DNA from: Thermodesulfovibrio sp. 3907-1M
Lineage (GTDB): Bacteria; Nitrospirota; Thermodesulfovibrionia; Thermodesulfovibrionales; Thermodesulfovibrionaceae
Reading direction: 5' to 3'
DNA: 64,000 nt
Assembly: GCF_040450955.1 (NCBI RefSeq)
Contig: NZ_CP144373.1
Span: 62,001 to 126,000, forward strand
Shown piece by piece: positions 26,005 to 34,379 of this stretch. The notes under the pieces were generated by a model. That model ran no database searches, was not told the origin of the DNA, and saw nothing but the letters and a program-made list of their open reading frames with translations. A program made the translations under genes and the position numbers. Numbering within the stretch: position 1 is the stretch's first letter; each line of letters opens with the position of its first letter.

Positions 26005-27935
26005 TGAGGAAAAAGGTTTTTCACGAGCTTTTATCGCTTGAGGAAGCAAAGGAAATACTGTTTAATGCTTTTAAAGAAAGGCGCTGTCTTCCCATTGATG
26101 TAGAAACCATCTCTGTTAAATCTGCTTTAGGAAGAGTCACGGCAGAGCCGGTTTTTGCCAGATTTTCTTCACCATATTTTCATTCTGCTGCAATGGATGG
26201 ATATGCTGTTAAAGCTCGCGATACCTTCTCTGCAACTGAGAGAGAACCAGTAAGGCTCAAAATTGGTGTTGATGCTCACTGGATTGAAACAGGAGACCCA
26301 CTTCCAGAGGATTTTGATGCTGTAATACCAGTGGAAGATGTCAGTATAAAGGATGGATACATAGAGATTTATGCTTCTGTGCCTCCTTACAATGATGTAA
26401 GACCTATTGGAGAAGATATTGTTGCGACAGAGTTAATTATTCCGGAAAGTCATGTTGTGCGCGCTGTTGATATTGGAGCAATGCTTGCAAGCGGAATAAC
26501 AGAGATAAAAGTACGAAGGAAGCCTGTTATTGGAATCATTCCAACAGGTTCAGAACTAATTGATGCTGAAACAATTAAAGAGAGAATGCCAAATCCTCCT
26601 GAGCTTATAGAGTATAATTCAGCAGTTCTTGGTAGTCTTGTAAATGAGCTGGGAGCTGAAGCTAAAATTTATTCAGTGATTCCAGATGAAGAAAATAAGA
26701 TAAAGAATGCAATTTTGAATGCTTTAAAGGAGTGTCACATTGTTTTATTGAATGCTGGTTCTGGATACGGAAAAGAAGATTTTACTTATAAAGTAATCAA
26801 TGAACTCGGTGAGGTTATTATAAATGGTGTTGCCATAAAACCTGGTAAACCCTTTATTGCAGGATTTATTAGAGAGAAAGCTGTTTTAGGAATACCCGGT
26901 TATCCTGTATCAGCCTTTTTATGCTTTGACCTTTTTGTTAAACCTTTGATAGAGCTTTATCTTGGTGTATCAACAAAAAAACAAGAACAACTTAAGGCAT
27001 TACTTTCAAGACAGATATCATCAAGCATAGGGGTTGATGAATTCGTTAGAGTGAAGGTGGGTAGGGTAGGAGAAAACTACATTGTAACTCCAATGGGAAG
27101 AGGTGCTGGACTTTTAATGAGCGTTGTGAGAGCTGATGGATATGTTGTTGTTCCCAGAGGCTCAGAAGGATTCTCTCAGGGTTCTGAGGTACCAGTGTAT
27201 TTATGGCGCAGCAAAGAGGAGATTAACAATACCGTAGTCTGCATTGGCAGTCATGACAATACTCTTGATGTTTTATATAACTTTTTAAGAAAAAGATTTC
27301 CCCATGTAACTCTTTCCTCTGCTCATGTTGGTTCAATGGGTGGTCTTGTTGCGATTAAAAAAGGTGAAGCACACATTGCCGGGACTCATCTTCTTGATGA
27401 AGCAACCGGGGAGTATAATGTGCCTTTTATAAAAAAGCTTTTGCCAGAGAAAAAAGTTGTTCTCATCAATCTTGTTTATAGAATTCAGGGTTTTATTGTT
27501 AAAAAAGGCAATCCAAAAAACATTAAAGGATTTGAAGATCTTACTCGTGAAGATGTAGTTTTCATAAACAGACAGGCTGGCTCAGGAACAAGACTTCTTC
27601 TTGATAAACATTTAAAAGAGCTCGGAATTTCCCCTGATACTGTTAAAGGTTATGATAGAGATGAATACACTCATATGGCAGTAGCTTCAGCAGTGCTTAC
27701 AGGAAGAGCTGATGTGGGATTGGGAATTCTCTCTGCTGCAGAGGCATTGAGACTTGATTTTATTCCTGTTACTGAAGAAAGATACGATATTTTGATTCCT
27801 CAGGACTTTCTTGAATTGCCAATAATTCAGGCAGTTTTAAAAGTCATAGGGGAAGACGAAGAGTTTAAAAAAGCAGTAAGCTTACTTGGTGGATATGATA
27901 TTCGTGATATGGGAAAAATAATTTATTCTAATTAA
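26004..27935 (+). CDS. moeA: MoeA-PBP fusion: molybdopterin molybdotransferase with C-terminal substrate-binding-like domain
   Basis: Residues about 1-405 are MoeA. They include SPYFHSAAMDGYAVKA near 55, the IPTGSEL motif near 178, NAGSGYGKEDF near 250 and KPGKPFIAG near 280. Residues about 415-630 are a periplasmic-binding-protein-like domain (PF12727 type) with SVHVGSMGG-like and INRQAGSGTRLLLD elements. MoeA inserts molybdate or tungstate into adenylylated molybdopterin. The extra domain is common in archaea and some anaerobes and may bind the oxyanion or sense the cofactor. It would serve AOR-type and formate dehydrogenase-type enzymes. The 3' end overlaps the convergent gene by 4 bases. 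Confidence 0.9.
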   Translation: MRKKVFHELLSLEEAKEILFNAFKERRCLPIDVETISVKSALGRVTAEPVFARFSSPYFHSAAMDGYAVKARDTFSATEREPVRLKIGVDAHWIETGDPLPEDFDAVIPVEDVSIKDGYIEIYASVPPYNDVRPIGEDIVATELIIPESHVVRAVDIGAMLASGITEIKVRRKPVIGIIPTGSELIDAETIKERMPNPPELIEYNSAVLGSLVNELGAEAKIYSVIPDEENKIKNAILNALKECHIVLLNAGSGYGKEDFTYKVINELGEVIINGVAIKPGKPFIAGFIREKAVLGIPGYPVSAFLCFDLFVKPLIELYLGVSTKKQEQLKALLSRQISSSIGVDEFVRVKVGRVGENYIVTPMGRGAGLLMSVVRADGYVVVPRGSEGFSQGSEVPVYLWRSKEEINNTVVCIGSHDNTLDVLYNFLRKRFPHVTLSSAHVGSMGGLVAIKKGEAHIAGTHLLDEATGEYNVPFIKKLLPEKKVVLINLVYRIQGFIVKKGNPKNIKGFEDLTREDVVFINRQAGSGTRLLLDKHLKELGISPDTVKGYDRDEYTHMAVASAVLTGRADVGLGILSAAEALRLDFIPVTEERYDILIPQDFLELPIIQAVLKVIGEDEEFKKAVSLLGGYDIRDMGKIIYSN

Positions 27936-28864
27936 TTCTCCTGCTTTTTAACTTCTTCAATGGCTTTTTCAATAGATTCTTTATCAATTCCAAGAATTCT
28001 TTTTGCACCAATAAATCTACTCAGATAGTAGGGCGCTTCTAAACTGTCAATTGTTACTTTCTTTGACCTCGTTGATGCATGGATGAATAAGTTGTCTCCC
28101 AGATAAATTCCCACATGGGATGGAAATTTTGCATAAGTTCTGAAAAACACAAGGTCTCCTGGTTGAAGCTCATCTTTTTTTACAGGAACTCCCACAGTAA
28201 ACTGCTCTCTTGCACTTCTTGGCAGTTCAATTCCAACCATTGAATAAACTTTTTTAACAAAAAAGGAGCAGTCAAGTCCGCTAAAACTATTTCCACCAAA
28301 TCTGTATGGTAGATGAAGCATCTTTTTGGCAAAAAGAAGCAATCTCTCAGTAATGCTCATCTGAGAAAGGTCTTCTGATGCCTTAATCTCCTCTATTTCT
28401 TCCACCTTTTCATCTATGTCTGGTTTAGCAGAAGCTAAGACAGGAACTTTTTCCTCCTCCCTTATTGAAATATTCTCCTTTGGTTTTTCTGGAGCTTTTA
28501 CAATAAGTTTTTGCCCTGTGCTGAGTTTGTTGCTATTTAATCCATTAAGTCTCTTAAGTTCTTCCACTGATATGTTATATTTTTTTGCAATTCTGAAAAG
28601 TGTTTCACCTTTTTTAACGATGTGGTAGTCTGTCTGTTGTGATTTTTTTGTGATTTTATTATTTTTTTCTGGGATTTGTAATTTCATTCCTGTCTGCAAT
28701 TTATTACTCTTTAGATTATTTACCTTTTTTATTTCATCAACGGAAACATTAAATTTCTTTGCAATTTTATAAATGCTGTCACCTCTTTTTACTGCGTAAG
28801 TCTGGGCAAAGACAAGGCACGGAAAAAGAATTAAAATTATTAAAAAAACAAATATTTTACTCAT
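27932..28864 (-). CDS. LysM-NlpC/P60 peptidoglycan endopeptidase
   Basis: A signal peptide (1-20) is followed by two LysM domains (about 22-66 and 80-124), a charged linker, and a C-terminal NlpC/P60 domain (about 165-290). The catalytic Cys lies in GLDCSFFVK, and His is in PSHVGIYLG, with a further His in LFIHAST. It would be exported, bind glycan through LysM, and cut gamma-D-Glu-mDAP or related peptide bonds. It is 11 bases downstream of scpB and has its own AGGAGG site. Its role in cell separation or growth is inferred from family. Confidence 0.92.
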   Translation of the reverse strand: MSKIFVFLIILILFPCLVFAQTYAVKRGDSIYKIAKKFNVSVDEIKKVNNLKSNKLQTGMKLQIPEKNNKITKKSQQTDYHIVKKGETLFRIAKKYNISVEELKRLNGLNSNKLSTGQKLIVKAPEKPKENISIREEEKVPVLASAKPDIDEKVEEIEEIKASEDLSQMSITERLLLFAKKMLHLPYRFGGNSFSGLDCSFFVKKVYSMVGIELPRSAREQFTVGVPVKKDELQPGDLVFFRTYAKFPSHVGIYLGDNLFIHASTRSKKVTIDSLEAPYYLSRFIGAKRILGIDKESIEKAIEEVKKQEN

Positions 28865-28875
28865 AAATCACCTCC

Positions 28876-29415
28876 TTATGCAGCGTTAACATTATTAAAA
28901 TCAACAACTGTTGGCAGTTCACTTAAACTTGAAATACCGAAAGTTTTCAAGAATTCCCTTGTTGTTCCATAAAGAAAGGGTCTGCCAGGCACTTCCTTTT
29001 TTCCTACAATTTTTATAAGTTTTTTTTCAATCAGTGTTTTTATTGCATAATCAGAATTTACACCCCTTATTCTTTCTATTTCAGCTTTGGTAATTGGCTG
29101 TTTATAAGCTATGATAGCGAGTGTTTCAAGTGCCTGTTCGGAGAGTTTATTGTTTGTATGCTGCTTAAACATTTTTATCCATTCTGCATACTGGGGATTT
29201 GTAACCATCTGATAGGAGTCTTCAATTTTGATAATCATAATTCCTGAATTTCTGGTTCTATATTCTTCAGCAAGTTGATTGATTATCTCTTTAAGATAAT
29301 TTTCAGGAATGTTTAACAGGGTATGGAGAATTTTTATTGAAAGAGGTTTTTCTGCGATGAACAGCAAGGACTCTAAAATTCCCTTTATCTGTTCTCTTTG
29401 GGTGAATAAATTCAT
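28876..29415 (-). CDS. scpB: Segregation and condensation protein B
   Basis: The 179-residue protein (from the ATG at 29415) has two winged-helix domains, with ILESLLFIAEKPLS near the start and the family motif ETLAIIAYKQPITKAEIERIRG in the middle. FLYGTTREFLKTFG lies near the end. ScpB works with ScpA and SMC in chromosome condensation. An upstream ATG at 29454 is possible. A promoter with TATAAT (complement of 29425-29430) and TTGATT 18 bases further out lies directly before the chosen start, so the message may have almost no leader. No scpA is adjacent. Confidence 0.92.
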   Translation of the reverse strand: MNLFTQREQIKGILESLLFIAEKPLSIKILHTLLNIPENYLKEIINQLAEEYRTRNSGIMIIKIEDSYQMVTNPQYAEWIKMFKQHTNNKLSEQALETLAIIAYKQPITKAEIERIRGVNSDYAIKTLIEKKLIKIVGKKEVPGRPFLYGTTREFLKTFGISSLSELPTVVDFNNVNAA

Positions 29416-29424
29416 GACTTCCGT

Positions 29425-29454
29425 ATTATACAGAATCAGTTTTAAAAAAATCAA
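29425..29454 (-). promoter_or_regulatory. Predicted scpB promoter with very short leader
   Basis: On the minus strand the -10 is TATAAT (complement of 29425-29430) and the -35 is TTGATT, with an 18-base spacer. The ATG starts 9 bases after the -10 box. Confidence 0.5.
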
Positions 29455-29508
29455 TGCCTTATGGCAAGCACCAGAAAAAAATAATGACTCATATGTTACA
29501 ATGGAAAT

Positions 29509-30600
29509 ATGTTGGATGACAAATTCTTTATGAAAAGAGCATTGTTTCTTGCAAAAAAGGCAAACTGGAGAACTTCTCCAAATCCTATGGTTGGTGCTGT
29601 GATTGTAAAAGATGGAAAGATTATATCAGAGGGATATCATAAAAAAGCAGGCTTACCCCATGCAGAAGCTGAAGCTATAATGAGTGCAAAAGAGTCTTTA
29701 GATGGTGCAACCCTCTATGTAACGCTTGAACCATGCTGTCACAGAGACAAAAAAACACCACCCTGCACAGACGCAATAATAAATTCAGGGATCAGACGGG
29801 TTGTTGTTGCAATGAGAGATCCGAATCCAAAGGTATCAGGAAAAGGTATAGAATTACTGAAAAATTATGGAATTGAGGTTATTGAAGGAGTTTTTGAAGA
29901 AGAAGCTAAAAAATTAAACGAGTTTTATATAAAATACGTAACCACCAGAACTCCCTTTGTAATTCTTAAAATTGCAATGACAATGGATGGTAAAATCGCC
30001 ACTCCTCGGGGTGAATCTAAATGGATTACTTCAGAAAAATCAAGAAAACTTGTGCATCTCATACGTTCAAGAGTTGATGCTCTGCTTTCTGCCTGTGGAA
30101 CTGTGTTGAAAGACAATCCCATGTTTACATCAAGAATAAAAGGAGGCAAAAATCCATTAAGAGTTATTATAGACCCTGAACTTAAGATTCCTTTAGATTA
30201 TCATGTTTACAGCCCTCCACCACATACAATAGCCGTAGTACATGAAACTAAATTACATGACAATAAAGTAAAAATCCTACAGAGCAGAGGAGTAGAAATT
30301 ATCTCTTTTTCTTCTGAAAAAGTTGATCTTCAATGGCTCATGAAAGAGCTTGGTAAAAGAGAGATTACCTCTTTGATGATTGAAGGAGGCTCTTCATTAA
30401 ATAGTTATGCTTTATGGAGCGGAGTAGTGGATAAATTAATGATTTTTATTGCCCCAAAGATAATAGGTGGTGCAGATTCTTATCCAAGTGTGGGAGGAAA
30501 AATTTATAAAAATCTCAACGAAGCCTTTGAAATAAAGGATTTAAAGATAAAAAAAATATCAGATGATATTCTTATAGAAGGATATTTAAAAAAGGCTTGA
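29509..30600 (+). CDS. ribD: Bifunctional riboflavin biosynthesis protein RibD (deaminase/reductase)
   Basis: The 363-residue protein has the N-terminal zinc deaminase with HAEAEAI near residue 50 and EPCCHRDKKTPPC near 75, then the reductase domain from about 145. The latter carries KIAMTMDGKIATPRGESKWIT and the LMIEGGSSLNS motif near 290. It converts the pyrimidine intermediate after GTP cyclohydrolase II into 5-amino-6-ribitylamino-uracil phosphate. No other rib genes are next to it. A TACAAT at 29497-29502 lies 6 bases before the ATG and there is no clear Shine-Dalgarno, so translation may be leaderless. Confidence 0.95.
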   Translation: MLDDKFFMKRALFLAKKANWRTSPNPMVGAVIVKDGKIISEGYHKKAGLPHAEAEAIMSAKESLDGATLYVTLEPCCHRDKKTPPCTDAIINSGIRRVVVAMRDPNPKVSGKGIELLKNYGIEVIEGVFEEEAKKLNEFYIKYVTTRTPFVILKIAMTMDGKIATPRGESKWITSEKSRKLVHLIRSRVDALLSACGTVLKDNPMFTSRIKGGKNPLRVIIDPELKIPLDYHVYSPPPHTIAVVHETKLHDNKVKILQSRGVEIISFSSEKVDLQWLMKELGKREITSLMIEGGSSLNSYALWSGVVDKLMIFIAPKIIGGADSYPSVGGKIYKNLNEAFEIKDLKIKKISDDILIEGYLKKA

Positions 30601-30665
30601 AAAATTTTTAATTTTGAGCTAAAGTTGTATTAATTAATATTTTTCAGGAAAGGAGGTGAGAAAGA

Positions 30666-30974
30666 ATGAAAAAGCTTTTAACTGTTATGGTAGCAGCAAT
30701 GTTTATTTTTGCTTTTGGTTGCGCTAGTAAGGATTATGTGAAGCAGGAGATTGATCCCCTTGTTGACAGAATAGGTAAGCTTGAAAGTAAGGTAAACAAT
30801 CTTGAATCAAAGGTTAATGCTCTTGACAAGAAAATTGATGACTGCTGCACAAAGGCTGACGATGCTGCAAAGAGAGCAGAGGCTGCTGCACAAAGAGCAG
30901 AGGATGCTGCAAAGAGAGCAGAAGCTGCTTCACAGAAAGCAGGAAAGGCATTTGAGCTTCAGCAGAAGAAATAG
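30666..30974 (+). CDS. Lpp-like coiled-coil outer-membrane lipoprotein
   Basis: The 102-residue protein has a lipoprotein signal ending FAFGC (Cys19 lipidated). It then has heptad repeats (LESKVNNLESKVNALDKKID) and an Ala/Glu/Arg-rich coiled coil of AAKRAEAAAQRAED type, and ends in Lys-Lys. This is the layout of Braun-type lipoproteins, which are joined to peptidoglycan through the C-terminal Lys. A strong AAGGAGGTGAG ribosome site precedes it and a strong terminator follows, both signs of high expression. The convergent neighbour is an L,D-transpeptidase, the enzyme class that makes this linkage. Confidence 0.8.
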   Translation: MKKLLTVMVAAMFIFAFGCASKDYVKQEIDPLVDRIGKLESKVNNLESKVNALDKKIDDCCTKADDAAKRAEAAAQRAEDAAKRAEAASQKAGKAFELQQKK

Positions 30975-30984
30975 TTTGAATTTT

Positions 30985-31914
30985 TTAGAGCCACAGATCA
31001 GAAGGTATGATCTGTGGCTCTTTATTTTTAATGCTCACTGAGGTGGGGATTCCGCTTTTTTGTTTAACTGCATTATAAAGCTTGAAAGTATCCACATATT
31101 TCAGAAGTCCCTTTTTAGCAAGCTGTTCCATTGCATTTTTAAGATAATCAAAATCTTTCAGCTGGTCATCCCTGTGAACTTCCACATAAACATCATTGCC
31201 AATTTTTCCTACTTTTACAGGTTGTCTTACAATTAATACTTCTGTTCCAACAGCAACCATATCAAACAGTTTTGGAATGTCTTCCGGGTAAAGTCTGATG
31301 CAACCATGAGTAACTTTTCTTCCAACAGCCCATGGTCTGTTTGTTCCGTGAATGAGATAACTCAAGCCAGAAAGTCTCATTGCATGTGTCCCAAGAGGAT
31401 TTTCAGGTCCTGGAGGAACAACTGCTGGAAGCTCTGGTCTTTCTTTTCTGATTGACTCAGGAACATACCATGGAGGATTAACAATTTTATGAGATATTTT
31501 AAACTTCCCAACAGGAGTTTCAACTCCATCATCGCCAATTCCAATTGGAAATGTGCTAACCATCTGTTCTCTGGATTTTTTATGGAAATAGTAAAGTCTC
31601 ATTTCAGATAGATTTATAATTATTCCCTGAAAATTATCTGGTCTGTCAGGTAGAATCCAGAAAGTTGGAATTATTGCCTTATTTCCATCTCCAGGAACAA
31701 AGGGATCCAGTAGAGGATTGGCATCTACTATTTCATTATAGCCTAAATCATAATGTCTTGCAATTTCTATAAGTGATTCTTTGTTCTTTATTATATGTGT
31801 TTGCAGTTTTCCAATAATTGTTGTATCCTTTGAGATAGAGAAGGTCTCTCCATAGGAGAGGTTAAAACTCAGAAAAAGGAAACATAAAATTATTAAACCA
31901 ATCCATTTTTTCAT
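30985..31914 (-). CDS. LysM/YkuD L,D-transpeptidase
   Basis: A signal peptide (about 1-22) leads to a LysM domain (about 35-80) and a YkuD catalytic domain (about 95-235). The active-site motif is HGTN, then KVTHGCIRL with Cys205. Members form 3-3 cross-links or attach Lpp to mDAP in the periplasm. The 309-residue length is like that of YbiS/YnhG. The last 11 codons are formed by the terminator hairpin of the facing lipoprotein gene, so stem bases are used as coding sequence on the other strand. Confidence 0.93.
   Translation of the reverse strand: MKKWIGLIILCFLFLSFNLSYGETFSISKDTTIIGKLQTHIIKNKESLIEIARHYDLGYNEIVDANPLLDPFVPGDGNKAIIPTFWILPDRPDNFQGIIINLSEMRLYYFHKKSREQMVSTFPIGIGDDGVETPVGKFKISHKIVNPPWYVPESIRKERPELPAVVPPGPENPLGTHAMRLSGLSYLIHGTNRPWAVGRKVTHGCIRLYPEDIPKLFDMVAVGTEVLIVRQPVKVGKIGNDVYVEVHRDDQLKDFDYLKNAMEQLAKKGLLKYVDTFKLYNAVKQKSGIPTSVSIKNKEPQIIPSDLWL
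30987..31029 (+). terminator. Rho-independent terminator of the lipoprotein gene
   Basis: A 14-bp perfect stem (30987-31000 with 31008-31021) has a 7-base loop and is followed by TTATTTTT. It lies 13 bases after the lipoprotein stop and inside the 3' end of the convergent L,D-transpeptidase gene. Confidence 0.92.
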
Positions 31915-31942
31915 AGTTAGTTTTATTTTATCAAATTAAAAC

Positions 31943-32016
31943 GGTCCCAACGGGATTTGAACCCGTGCTTTAGCCTTGAGAGGGCTACGTCCTAAACCTG
32001 GCTAGACGATGGGACC
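31943..32016 (-). tRNA. tRNA-Glu (CUC anticodon)
   Basis: The minus strand folds into a cloverleaf: acceptor GGTCCCA pairing with TGGGACC, and anticodon stem TAGCC/GGCTA with loop CTCTCAA (anticodon CTC). The T-arm is ACGGGTTCAAATCCCGT. CCA is not encoded. Confidence 0.9.
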
Positions 32017-32025
32017 TTAAAAATA

Positions 32026-32096
32026 CTGGGGAGAGAGGATTCGAACCCCTACAAGCAGATCCAGAGTCTGCCGTCCTGCCGTTAGACGACTCCCCA
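32026..32096 (-). tRNA. tRNA-Gln (CUG anticodon)
   Basis: The minus strand has acceptor TGGGGAG/CTCCCCA with discriminator G. The anticodon stem is GCAGA/TCTGC with loop CTCTGGA (anticodon CTG). The T-arm is AGGGGTTCGAATCCTCT. It lies 9 bases upstream of tRNA-Glu, probably co-transcribed. CCA is not encoded. Confidence 0.9.
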
Positions 32097-32174
32097 ATCT
32101 TTTATTGATATATCATAAAAATGTTTAAATTGTCAAACTATTAAGGTCTGTAACCTATATTGATGGTTAAATCA

Positions 32175-32203
32175 TTGAATTTGTATCCATGATTTAGTAT
32201 ATA
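32175..32203 (+). promoter_or_regulatory. Predicted promoter for AMMECR1 gene, leaderless
   Basis: A -35 TTGAAT (32175-32180), a 17-base spacer and a -10 TATATA (32198-32203) end 7 bases before the ATG. No Shine-Dalgarno site is present. Confidence 0.5.
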
Positions 32204-32210
32204 CTTAATT

Positions 32211-32720
32211 ATGCATCCCTATGTGGAACTTGCTAAGAAAACTGTGGAAGAGTATGTAAGAAAAGGGAAAATGCCTGCTATTCCTGAAAATATTCCTCCT
32301 GAGATGAAAAGAAAAGCAGGAGTATTTGTTTCCATAAAGAAAAAAGGTCAACTTCGTGGATGCATCGGAACATTTTTGCCTGCCACTGAAAATATATACA
32401 CAGAAATAGTGAGGAATGCTATAGCTGCAGCAACTGAAGACCCTCGTTTCCCTCCTGTTCAGCCTCAGGAGCTTGAAGATCTGGAATATTCAGTGGATAT
32501 ATTAAGCCCTCCAGAGCCTGTAAATAGTCTTGATGAACTTGACCCTAAAAAATACGGAGTTATTGTAGTAAAAGGATGGCAGAAGGGACTACTTCTTCCT
32601 GACATAGATGGTGTAAATACTGTTGATGAGCAATTGAGAATAGCCAAACTTAAGGCAGGTATTGATCCCTATGACTCTGATGTGGAGATTTACAAATTTA
32701 AAGTGGAGCGTTACAGGTAA
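32211..32720 (+). CDS. AMMECR1-domain protein (AmmeMemoRadiSam system protein A family)
   Basis: The 169-residue protein has the hallmark [10 protein letters not shown] near residue 48, [16 protein letters not shown] near 72 and a C-terminal KVERYR-type end. AMMECR1-domain proteins are widespread; some occur beside Memo and a radical SAM enzyme, but those partners are not seen here. Function is unknown. It probably starts as a leaderless message from the promoter just upstream. Its 3' end overlaps the convergent hflX by 23 bases. Confidence 0.9.
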   Translation: MHPYVELAKKTVEEYVRKGKMPAIPENIPPEMKRKAGVFVSIKKKGQLRGCIGTFLPATENIYTEIVRNAIAAATEDPRFPPVQPQELEDLEYSVDILSPPEPVNSLDELDPKKYGVIVVKGWQKGLLLPDIDGVNTVDEQLRIAKLKAGIDPYDSDVEIYKFKVERYR

Positions 32721-34332
32721 CTTCCTCCCAGAGCCTGTTTTTTATTTCATCTATTAATGGAATAAGTGTTTTCCTGTCTTTTGCCGAGATTCCTATTGCA
32801 TTGTATCTGCTACAAATTTGCTTAACCTCAAAAAACGGAATTTTGTCAATTTTGTTAAAGACGAGAATAACAGGTTTTCTCTCAAGTCCCAAATCTTTGA
32901 GGATTTTATTTACAGAATCAATGTGATTTTCAAACTGGGGATTGGAAATATCAACAAGATGAATAAGTAAAGAGGCATCTTCCAGCTCTTCCAGTGTAGC
33001 CTTAAATGCTGCAACAAGGTCCTCTGGTAAGTCTCTTATAAAACCAACTGTATCAGTGATTATAAGCTCCTTTTCTTCGGGAAATTTCAATCTTCTTGAA
33101 GATGTATCAAGGGTTGCGAACATTTTATCTTCCACAAAAACACTGCTTTTTGTAAGTGCATTAAGAAGTGTAGATTTACCAGCATTTGTATAACCTATGA
33201 TTGAAACAATGGGAATTGAAAGCTCCTTTCTCCGTTTTTTTCTTTCCAGTCTTGCTAGTGTAAGTTTCTCAAGTTCATTTTCAAGATGGTGAATCCTTTC
33301 CTTTATTCTCCGCCTGTCAATCTCTAGTTTTGTCTCTCCAGGACCTCTTCCTCCAATTCCACCAGCAAGCCTTGACATGGCTGTTCCTTTACCTGTAAGC
33401 CTTGGAAGCATATATCTTAATTGAGCAAGCTCTACCTGAACTTTTCCGTCCCTTGTGTGGGCTCTTCTGGCAAAAATATCAAGTATAAGCTGGCTACGGT
33501 CTATTACCTTTAACTCTGTCATATCAGTTATTGCTCTTATTTGAGATGGCGTTAAATTCTGATCAAACACAAGAAGAGTTGCTCCCATATCCATTGCTTT
33601 GATAATCAATTCTCTGAGTTTGCCTTCTCCAAGAAGGTATTTTGGATTTACTCTTTTTACCCTTTGAATGATTTTATCTATTACGAGCACATCTGCTGAT
33701 TTTGCGAGTTCTTCTAATTCCTCCATGTGTTCTTCAAGAATGTATTTTGGCGCTGTGGAAACACTGATAAGAATAGCCTTTTCTCGTGGGTCGTTTACAT
33801 CAATAGCCCTTGCTCTATCCATTTCTGCTTCAAGATTATTGATAAATTCTTTAAAATTAAACCTTAGAGAGTAAAAATTTGATGAAATAACTTCAATTTG
33901 ATTTTCTTTCCCATAAGGTAAAAGATGAACAACATGAATGAGCTCAGGCAATCCTTTTTCATGGGTTAAAACAGCCATAGCATCAAATCTTAAAAGTCTC
34001 AGATCAGTAATATCTTCTCTGTCAGGCATTTCTTTATTTAAGTGAGTATGGATGTATCTTAAACCTCTTAAAGGTTTTTTACCTATATTAAAATCTTCAA
34101 GTGAAGGTATTAAGATGGAGTGAGCAGTGCCAATTATAACATGGGTTATGTTACCTGCTCTGTCAATTAAAACTCCGATCTGTCTGTTAATTTCAAAGGA
34201 TAGAGCACATAGAGATTTTGCTAATTCAGGAGTTATAAAGACTTCTACAGGCTGTTTTTTTCTGTAAAGCTTTTCTATTGCATAAATAGTGCTTTTTTTT
34301 AATCCTGCTGTATTGCCGTAAACTTTAGCTAT
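32698..34332 (-). CDS. hflX: Ribosome-splitting GTPase HflX, apparent ATA start
   Basis: The frame is open from 34332 and encodes 544 residues: an extended N-terminal domain, the HflX subdomain (GEGKLRELI, then [15 protein letters not shown] near residue 325) and a G domain with [15 protein letters not shown] and NKID. No ATG, GTG or TTG starts the extended domain. An AAGGAGG site lies 9 bases before ATA at 34330-34332, which would begin M-A-K-V-Y-G-N-T. The first ATG is at 34029 but would cut off about 101 residues, including the sequence starting [16 protein letters not shown] that is clearly coding. Either ATA is used or one base has changed from ATG. HflX splits stalled ribosomes after stress. 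Confidence 0.85.
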   Translation of the reverse strand: MAKVYGNTAGLKKSTIYAIEKLYRKKQPVEVFITPELAKSLCALSFEINRQIGVLIDRAGNITHVIIGTAHSILIPSLEDFNIGKKPLRGLRYIHTHLNKEMPDREDITDLRLLRFDAMAVLTHEKGLPELIHVVHLLPYGKENQIEVISSNFYSLRFNFKEFINNLEAEMDRARAIDVNDPREKAILISVSTAPKYILEEHMEELEELAKSADVLVIDKIIQRVKRVNPKYLLGEGKLRELIIKAMDMGATLLVFDQNLTPSQIRAITDMTELKVIDRSQLILDIFARRAHTRDGKVQVELAQLRYMLPRLTGKGTAMSRLAGGIGGRGPGETKLEIDRRRIKERIHHLENELEKLTLARLERKKRRKELSIPIVSIIGYTNAGKSTLLNALTKSSVFVEDKMFATLDTSSRRLKFPEEKELIITDTVGFIRDLPEDLVAAFKATLEELEDASLLIHLVDISNPQFENHIDSVNKILKDLGLERKPVILVFNKIDKIPFFEVKQICSRYNAIGISAKDRKTLIPLIDEIKNRLWEEVTCNAPL

Positions 34333-34379
34333 TTTTTGCTGCCTCCTTAATTTAAAGATACCAAATTTTTAGATTTTTA

